This document shows, in pieces, positions 59,343 to 64,000 of a stretch of 64,000 nucleotides of DNA. Source of the DNA: JAKZRT01 sp965247915 (GTDB lineage: Bacteria > Pseudomonadota > Alphaproteobacteria > Rhodobacterales > Rhodobacteraceae); the NCBI GenBank assembly GCA_965247915.1, contig OZ252048.1:3162001-3226000 (forward strand). Direction: 5' to 3'. Position numbers and translations under genes: made by a program. Below the pieces are notes generated by a model that saw nothing but the letters and a program-made list of their open reading frames with translations, had not been told where the DNA came from and did no database searches. How positions within the stretch are numbered: position 1 is the first letter of the stretch; each line of letters opens with the position of its first letter.

Positions 59343-60812
59343 ATGGGCCGCAAACCCCTGATATCATTACTGGACAGACAAATGGCCGACCAAACCCGGA
59401 AAACAAACTTCAGAATTTCCCGGCCTGGCGTTACGTGGGATGTGATTGTTATTGGCGGTGGTGTCATCGGTTGCGCCATCACGCGCCGATTCGCCCATTT
59501 GGGTGCCAAAACGCTACTATTGGAACGCGGAAGTGACATTTTGTCTGGTGCCAGCAAAGCCAACAGCGCCATTTTACACAGTGGTTTTGATGCTCGCGAA
59601 AACAGCCTGGAACTAGCCTGCATGAAGGCCGGGTACAGAGAATACCTGGACATTAATTCGCGTCTGAACCTGCCTGTTCTGAAGACTGGGGCTTTGGTCG
59701 TTGCTTGGGATGAAGCGCAATTGGCGCGGTTGGACAAGATTGTCACCAAAGCTAAGAAAAACGGGATTGAAGATGTGGCACTGGTTTCTGCGAGTGAATT
59801 GAAAATTCGCGAGCCCAACCTGTCTGACCATGCCCTTGGCGCCGTAGAAGTCCCGCGCGAATATGTGATTGATCCCTGGAGCGCCCCACTTGCCTACTTG
59901 ACTCAGGCAGTTCGCGCAGGGGCTGAATATCGCTTTAACACCGAGGTTTCTTCTGGAAAATTTGGCGGTACAACTTGGCGTTTAGACGCCGCGGATAAAC
60001 AATTCACCGGCCGCTTTGTGATCAATTGCACGGGCACCAATGGCGATAACATCGAGCAGATTTGTCGCCAGCCCGATTTCGAGATCCGCCCGCGCAAGGG
60101 TCAGTTTCTGGTTTTTGACAAAAGTGCCACGAGCCTGATCAATGCCATCATCCTGCCGGTACCGATGCCCACCACAAAGGGCGTGGTTCTGACCCACACA
60201 GCATTTGGCAATCTGTTGCTAGGCCCCACCGCGGAAGAACAGACAGACCGCTGGAATGCGCCGGTTGATCAAGTGGGCATGCAGGGCCTGATCGACATTG
60301 GCAGGATGATGTTGCCCGACCTATCTCAGCACGAGGTCACTGCCACCTACGCTGGTTTGCGACCCGCGACCGGGTCAAAGGAGTATCAGATCAGTGCCGG
60401 GGCCCAGAAAAACTGGATCGGCGTTAATGGCATTCGCTCCACCGGGCTTACCTCGGCATTAGGCGTGGCGGCATATGTAGAAAAACTGCTGTTCCAGACC
60501 TATCCAGACATCACCAATTTTGGACCAGTGGTCGAGCCGGACTGGCCGCAAATGCCCATGCTGGCTGAGACCGAACAACGGGCTTACCAGCAGGGCGACG
60601 GCAGCGAAATTGTTTGCCATTGCGAAAGGGTGACGCGGCGCGAGATTGAGCAGGCTATGGCCAGCGATGTGCCGGCTGAATGCCTTGGTGGGCTGCGGCG
60701 ACGCACCCGCGTTATGATGGGGCGCTGTAACGGATTTTATTGCAGCGCCCGTGTCGCTGAGCTGATCAAGGGTACAATATCGCCGCCCCTATCCGGAGAT
60801 CAAACCCCATGA
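59343..60812 (+). CDS. GlpA-like FAD oxidoreductase with BFD [2Fe-2S] domain
   Basis: The 489-residue protein has a DAO-type FAD domain ('DVIVIGGGVIGCAITRRFAHLG', 'SGASKANSAILHSGFDA', 'YAGLRPATGSKEYQI'). At the C-terminus is a bacterioferritin-associated-ferredoxin-like [2Fe-2S] domain with C-x-C ('IVCHCERVTRREIEQAM') and C-x4-C ('MGRCNGFYCSARV'). This layout is that of anaerobic glycerol-3-phosphate dehydrogenase subunit A and related dehydrogenases. A start at 59,382 (MADQTRK) is also possible. It overlaps the next gene by 4 bp, which encodes its likely partner. Confidence 0.88.
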   Translation: MGRKPLISLLDRQMADQTRKTNFRISRPGVTWDVIVIGGGVIGCAITRRFAHLGAKTLLLERGSDILSGASKANSAILHSGFDARENSLELACMKAGYREYLDINSRLNLPVLKTGALVVAWDEAQLARLDKIVTKAKKNGIEDVALVSASELKIREPNLSDHALGAVEVPREYVIDPWSAPLAYLTQAVRAGAEYRFNTEVSSGKFGGTTWRLDAADKQFTGRFVINCTGTNGDNIEQICRQPDFEIRPRKGQFLVFDKSATSLINAIILPVPMPTTKGVVLTHTAFGNLLLGPTAEEQTDRWNAPVDQVGMQGLIDIGRMMLPDLSQHEVTATYAGLRPATGSKEYQISAGAQKNWIGVNGIRSTGLTSALGVAAYVEKLLFQTYPDITNFGPVVEPDWPQMPMLAETEQRAYQQGDGSEIVCHCERVTRREIEQAMASDVPAECLGGLRRRTRVMMGRCNGFYCSARVAELIKGTISPPLSGDQTP

Positions 60813-62041
60813 GCGGCTTTGATCATGACGTCGCCATCATCGGTGCTGGCCCCGCAGGCATTGCGGCTGCGACAGCTTTGTCCAGCGCTGGCATCAAGAA
60901 GGTAGCCATCTATGAACGCGAGGCAGATATCGGCGGTATTCCACGCCACACCCATCACCCTAGTTTTGGCCTGCTTGTATTCAAGCGCCCAATGTCGGGC
61001 CCGAATTTCATACGCGCAATTTTGGGACGGTGCCGGGATGTCAGTATGGAAACCAAATCCACAATTACAGCCATCCGGGCGGGCGGCGAGTTGGACATCG
61101 CATCGCCATCTGGAATTCGCACCGTGCGCGCGCGCCATATCATTCTGGCCACCGGTGCCCGCGAAATGCCGCGCCACGCGCGACTTGTCTCTGGTCTACG
61201 CCCAAACGGGGTAACAACGACAGGTGCATTGCAGCAATTCATCTACAGCACCAAAACGCGCCCATTCAATAACCCGGTTATCGTCGGAACCGAACTGGTC
61301 AGTTTTTCGGCCCTGTGGACCCTTCGTAGCGCTGGCATCAAGGCCGTCGCAATGATCGAAGAAAATGCACGCATCACGGCTTATCGCCCGGCGGCGCTTT
61401 TTGCCCGAATTCTAGGCGTGCCTATTCACTTTGGTGCGATAGTTTCAGATATTCGCAGCGCCGAGGCGCTGAACGAGGTTACAATTGATAGCGCGAAATC
61501 TGGGCCCCTAACAATCGCCTGTGATGGGGTGATCTTTACGGGTAAATTCACTGGCGAAAACTCAATCGCCCGCGCCAGCCATCTTGCCCTTAGTCCGCAA
61601 ACCCAACTACCACAAGTGGATCAGAACTGGATAAGCTCTGATCTCGCGGTATCGGTTATTGGGAATGCCACTCATCCAGCCGATATGGGCGATCAATGCT
61701 ATCAAGAAGGCCTTAAGGCTGGCCGATATGTTGCTGAATTACTTGGTGAAAGTGCCGATGCGTCCTGTGTGGTGCGAAATATCAGCCATGACAGACATAT
61801 CAAAATGACCACACCAAATATTGTGCGACTGAATGGCGACGGCATGAGAATTGATATCTGCTTGCATGTCAGCAAGCCCTTTACCGGCCCGGTTTGCGTG
61901 TCCTCTGATGGCCGGATAGTATATCAGAAAACCCGTCGCTGCATGCCGGCGCGACGAATCACCCTAAAGAATATTCCAGTGGCGGCCACTGATAAGGGCT
62001 TTGAGCCAGCTATCGAAATCTCACTGGGGCGCCCAACTTAA
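60809..62041 (+). CDS. FAD/NAD(P)-dependent oxidoreductase, partner of the GlpA-like protein
   Basis: The 410-residue protein has the two-dinucleotide-domain flavoprotein fold: 'DVAIIGAGPAGIAAATAL' (FAD loop), 'YEREADIGGIPRHTHHPSFG', 'HIILATGAREMPRHAR' and a second domain near 'NPVIVGTELVSFSALWTLRSAGI'. A C-terminal tail of about 70 residues ('PVCVSSDGRIVYQKTRRCMPARRITLKNIPV') resembles the DUF1667-type third component seen in related operons, which would make it fused here; that is tentative. With the DAO-BFD protein it would form a multi-subunit dehydrogenase, passing electrons to the respiratory chain or to NAD(P). Confidence 0.85.
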   Translation: MSGFDHDVAIIGAGPAGIAAATALSSAGIKKVAIYEREADIGGIPRHTHHPSFGLLVFKRPMSGPNFIRAILGRCRDVSMETKSTITAIRAGGELDIASPSGIRTVRARHIILATGAREMPRHARLVSGLRPNGVTTTGALQQFIYSTKTRPFNNPVIVGTELVSFSALWTLRSAGIKAVAMIEENARITAYRPAALFARILGVPIHFGAIVSDIRSAEALNEVTIDSAKSGPLTIACDGVIFTGKFTGENSIARASHLALSPQTQLPQVDQNWISSDLAVSVIGNATHPADMGDQCYQEGLKAGRYVAELLGESADASCVVRNISHDRHIKMTTPNIVRLNGDGMRIDICLHVSKPFTGPVCVSSDGRIVYQKTRRCMPARRITLKNIPVAATDKGFEPAIEISLGRPT

Positions 62042-62122
62042 AGCAAGTTTGTAACAGCGGCCTATCAAAACTTGTGGCCGTAACACACCAGTGGTGCATC
62101 GTAAGCGTCCGGTCTGACAGCC

Positions 62123-62698
62123 TTATTTCCTTGGTTTTCCGGGCTTCCAGCGTTTTGCAAGCCTCAGCACTTCGAGTTTAAGTTCGTCGGTTTCAGGCTG
62201 ATTGGGGTCGAAGGCGTCACCGTACCAGTCTTTGAGATGATCGTGCTCCGGGTGCTTTGGATCGGCCATGGCGTCGAGGAACTCGTAGTAGCCGGGGAAG
62301 CCGCCGACACCTTCGGGCGGGCATTTGCCGGTGACCTCGGTCAGTCTGGGATAGAGTTCGCCGGGGATGGGATCAGTGATCCTGCCGATTCTGATTTTGT
62401 GTTCCCAGCTGTCGCCAAAATCATAGATGTAGTTGATCGTCTTCTTGCCGGTGTCCTCGATCACGTGGCCTAGGGTGGTTTTGTTGGCGGGCAGGTCTTC
62501 ACCGCCAAAATCGGGGTCCGCGATACCCCATGTGGCACGGGCTGCTTCGAACATGTAGAGATGCGAGTTGGTCCAGCCCATGGCGGCCTGCAGTGTCAGG
62601 TGCAGCCGGTCCAGCCGGATATCGGCAGGCACCTGCAGGGTGCGGGTGACAGCGGGCTCGATGTCTTGCAGGGTGACTTTGATCTCGATGATGCTCAT
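62123..62698 (-). CDS. Plasmid pRiA4b ORF3-family protein
   Basis: The 191-residue protein starts 'MSIIEIKVTLQDIEPAVTRTLQVPADIRLDRLH' and has 'LHLTLQAAMGWTNSHLYMFEA' and 'YIYDFGDSWEHKIRIG', the signature of the pRiA4b ORF3-like domain. Such genes are common passengers of IS66 elements; the role is unknown. The start codon overlaps the tnpC stop by 4 bp, so it is translated with the transposase. Confidence 0.9.
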   Translation of the reverse strand: MSIIEIKVTLQDIEPAVTRTLQVPADIRLDRLHLTLQAAMGWTNSHLYMFEAARATWGIADPDFGGEDLPANKTTLGHVIEDTGKKTINYIYDFGDSWEHKIRIGRITDPIPGELYPRLTEVTGKCPPEGVGGFPGYYEFLDAMADPKHPEHDHLKDWYGDAFDPNQPETDELKLEVLRLAKRWKPGKPRK

Positions 62699-64000
62699 GC
62701 AGCGTCTTTCATGTGATGGTGGCTGCCCATGTTCCATGGCAGCAGGTCGTCGACTCTGGTGATCATGTAATCCGGGATACGGGCCAGGGTGTCGGCCAGC
62801 CAACTGTGTGGGTTGATGCCGTTCAGCTTTGCTGTCTCGATCAGGGTATAGGCGATGGTGGCGGCCTTGCCACCAGCCTGCGAGCCGACGAAGAGGTAGT
62901 TCTTGCGCCCCAAAGCAATACCTCTGATGGCCCGCTCGGCCGCATTATTGTCGATCTCGAGATGGCCATGTTCAAGGTATGGCCGGAGCCGTGGCAACCG
63001 GGTCAGCGCATAACGGATGGCCCCTGCAAGTGGCGATTTGCCAGAGATAGCGGGCAGTTGGGCACCCAGCCAATTGCCCAGGTCATCGAAGACGGGTCTG
63101 GCCTCGGCCTGCCGTATGGCGGTACGCTGATCCGGCGGCGATCCACGGGCCTCTTTCTTGATAGCGTAGAGCCCTGCTATCCGCTTGATCGCCTCTTCGG
63201 CGATGGCCGAGCCCTGGGCTTTATGCACATCGACGAACTTGCGCCGGATGTGGGCCATGCAGGCGACCTCGCGGATGTCGCCAGAACGGTAGAGGTTGTT
63301 GAATCCGGAATAGCCGTCCGCATGCATCCAGCCCTGGTATCTCTTCAAGTGATCCCTGGGATGTTGACCCCTGCGGTCCGGCGAGAACTGATACCAGGCA
63401 GCAGGCGGCGCCTCGCTGTCCCAGGGGCGCTCATCGCGTACGTAAGTCCATAGGCGGGCGGTCCGGGTTTTGCCTGCCCCGGGGGTTAACATCTTCACCG
63501 GCGTATCATCGGCAAACAATGCCTGGCCTGCTTGCACGTGTCGCCCGATGGCGTTTGCCAGCGGTTCCAAAAGAGCGGTGGATTTACCCACCCAATCCGC
63601 CAGAGTAGAGCGATCCAGATCAAGCCCGTTGCGCTCATAGATCTGGCTTTGCCGATAGAGCGGCAGATGGTCGGCGTATTTGCTGACCGGCACATGGGCC
63701 AACAGTCCTGGTCCAGGACGCCCGCGCTCAATCGGGCGCGAGGGCAATTGCGCCTGGGTGAAGTGATCACAGCAAGAACAGGCAAAACGGGGCCGGGTGA
63801 TCCGATTCACGATCAAGCGCCCCGGAACATATTCCAGTTCCTCGGCCACGTCCTCACCCAGGCGGCGCAACTTGCCGCCGCATTCGGCACAGGCATCATC
63901 ACCGGTAGCCAGTTCCACTTCCATGCGCGGAATATGATCCGGGATCGGTTTGCGCTTCGGTTTTTCTTTGGGAGCATCATTCGGCAGCCGCAGCCTGGCC
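62695..64000 (-). CDS. tnpC: IS66-family transposase TnpC, partial
   Basis: The visible part, over 430 codons, runs from a basic linker ('KEKPKRKPIPDHIPRMEVEL') through a zinc-binding region ('CAECGGKLRRLG', 'RPRFACSCCDHF') to the DDE domain. The latter has 'QALFADDTPVKML', 'MHADGYSGFNNLY' and 'HLEIDNNAAERAIRGIALGRKNYLFVGS', then the IS66 C-terminal block. The frame is open to the window edge, so the N-terminus is outside. No lesion is seen. Confidence 0.95.
   Translation of the reverse strand, partial: ARLRLPNDAPKEKPKRKPIPDHIPRMEVELATGDDACAECGGKLRRLGEDVAEELEYVPGRLIVNRITRPRFACSCCDHFTQAQLPSRPIERGRPGPGLLAHVPVSKYADHLPLYRQSQIYERNGLDLDRSTLADWVGKSTALLEPLANAIGRHVQAGQALFADDTPVKMLTPGAGKTRTARLWTYVRDERPWDSEAPPAAWYQFSPDRRGQHPRDHLKRYQGWMHADGYSGFNNLYRSGDIREVACMAHIRRKFVDVHKAQGSAIAEEAIKRIAGLYAIKKEARGSPPDQRTAIRQAEARPVFDDLGNWLGAQLPAISGKSPLAGAIRYALTRLPRLRPYLEHGHLEIDNNAAERAIRGIALGRKNYLFVGSQAGGKAATIAYTLIETAKLNGINPHSWLADTLARIPDYMITRVDDLLPWNMGSHHHMKDAA

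Larger units (their letters stand above)
62101..64000 (-). mobile_element. IS66-family element, continuing past the window
   Basis: The left end starts with GTAAGCGTCCGG at 62,101, the standard IS66 terminal repeat. Two genes are visible: a pRiA4b ORF3-like gene and tnpC. tnpB, tnpA and the other end must lie beyond 64,000. It is in the same orientation as the IS66 remnant at 49.6-50.8 kb, so the island lies between two IS66-type ends. Confidence 0.88.

Overview
This window is chromosomal DNA from an alphaproteobacterium, most likely a member of the Rhodobacterales (Roseobacter/Paracoccus-type). The signs are a high-GC core, a CckA-type hybrid kinase, an MmcB-type protein, DUF2842 and DUF6314 proteins, and the run yajC-secD-secF / TauE-SafE / Mth938-like / ccmA-B-C-D-G next to serS. 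No rRNA, tRNA or CRISPR array was seen.

Bases 1-44,300 are mostly housekeeping genes. The left edge has two small membrane proteins, an MmcB-like nuclease-fold protein, a DUF6314 protein and BioY. Next come purB, an orphan FliG homologue, a nitrile hydratase pair (beta then alpha), an LpxL-type acyltransferase, a DUF1223 protein and aconitase. A long leftward run (18,680 to 11,836) encodes the SecDF-YajC translocase accessory, a TSUP permease and the cytochrome c maturation set. Beyond it are serS, a membrane protein plus trypsin-like protease pair, der, a BamB-like beta-propeller lipoprotein with a YfgM-like partner, an RND efflux adaptor and permease, cckA, an RsmB-type rRNA methyltransferase, guaB, speB, a FemAB-like transferase, a glucokinase, DUF2842, purA and pabB.

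Bases 44,300-50,800 are packed with insertion sequences: IS630, IS1182, IS5 and a broken IS66. Between them lies a dead Alg8-like polysaccharide synthase gene. A further IS1595 element sits inside cckA at 31,313-32,342.

Bases 50,770-62,100 form a visibly more AT-rich island bounded by IS66-type ends on both sides. It holds a seven-gene leftward operon: an oligopeptide/nickel-type ABC importer (large binding protein, two permeases, two ATPases), a cytosolic metallophosphoesterase and a DeoR/GlpR regulator. Divergent from it are two flavoproteins resembling GlpA (DAO plus BFD [2Fe-2S]) and its partner oxidoreductase. Together these suggest import and cytosolic hydrolysis of a phosphodiester, possibly a glycerophosphodiester, followed by oxidation of glycerol-3-phosphate without a kinase. 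That is an inference; the substrate is unproven.

Several genes are broken. cckA and the alg8-like gene each carry an in-frame amber codon plus an IS insertion, and removing the IS and one target duplication restores the frame exactly in both. nthB, the femAB-like gene, pabB and the membrane-protein gene before the protease each carry one indel, most of them in or beside a short G run. Sequencing or assembly error is a real alternative explanation for these single-base events.
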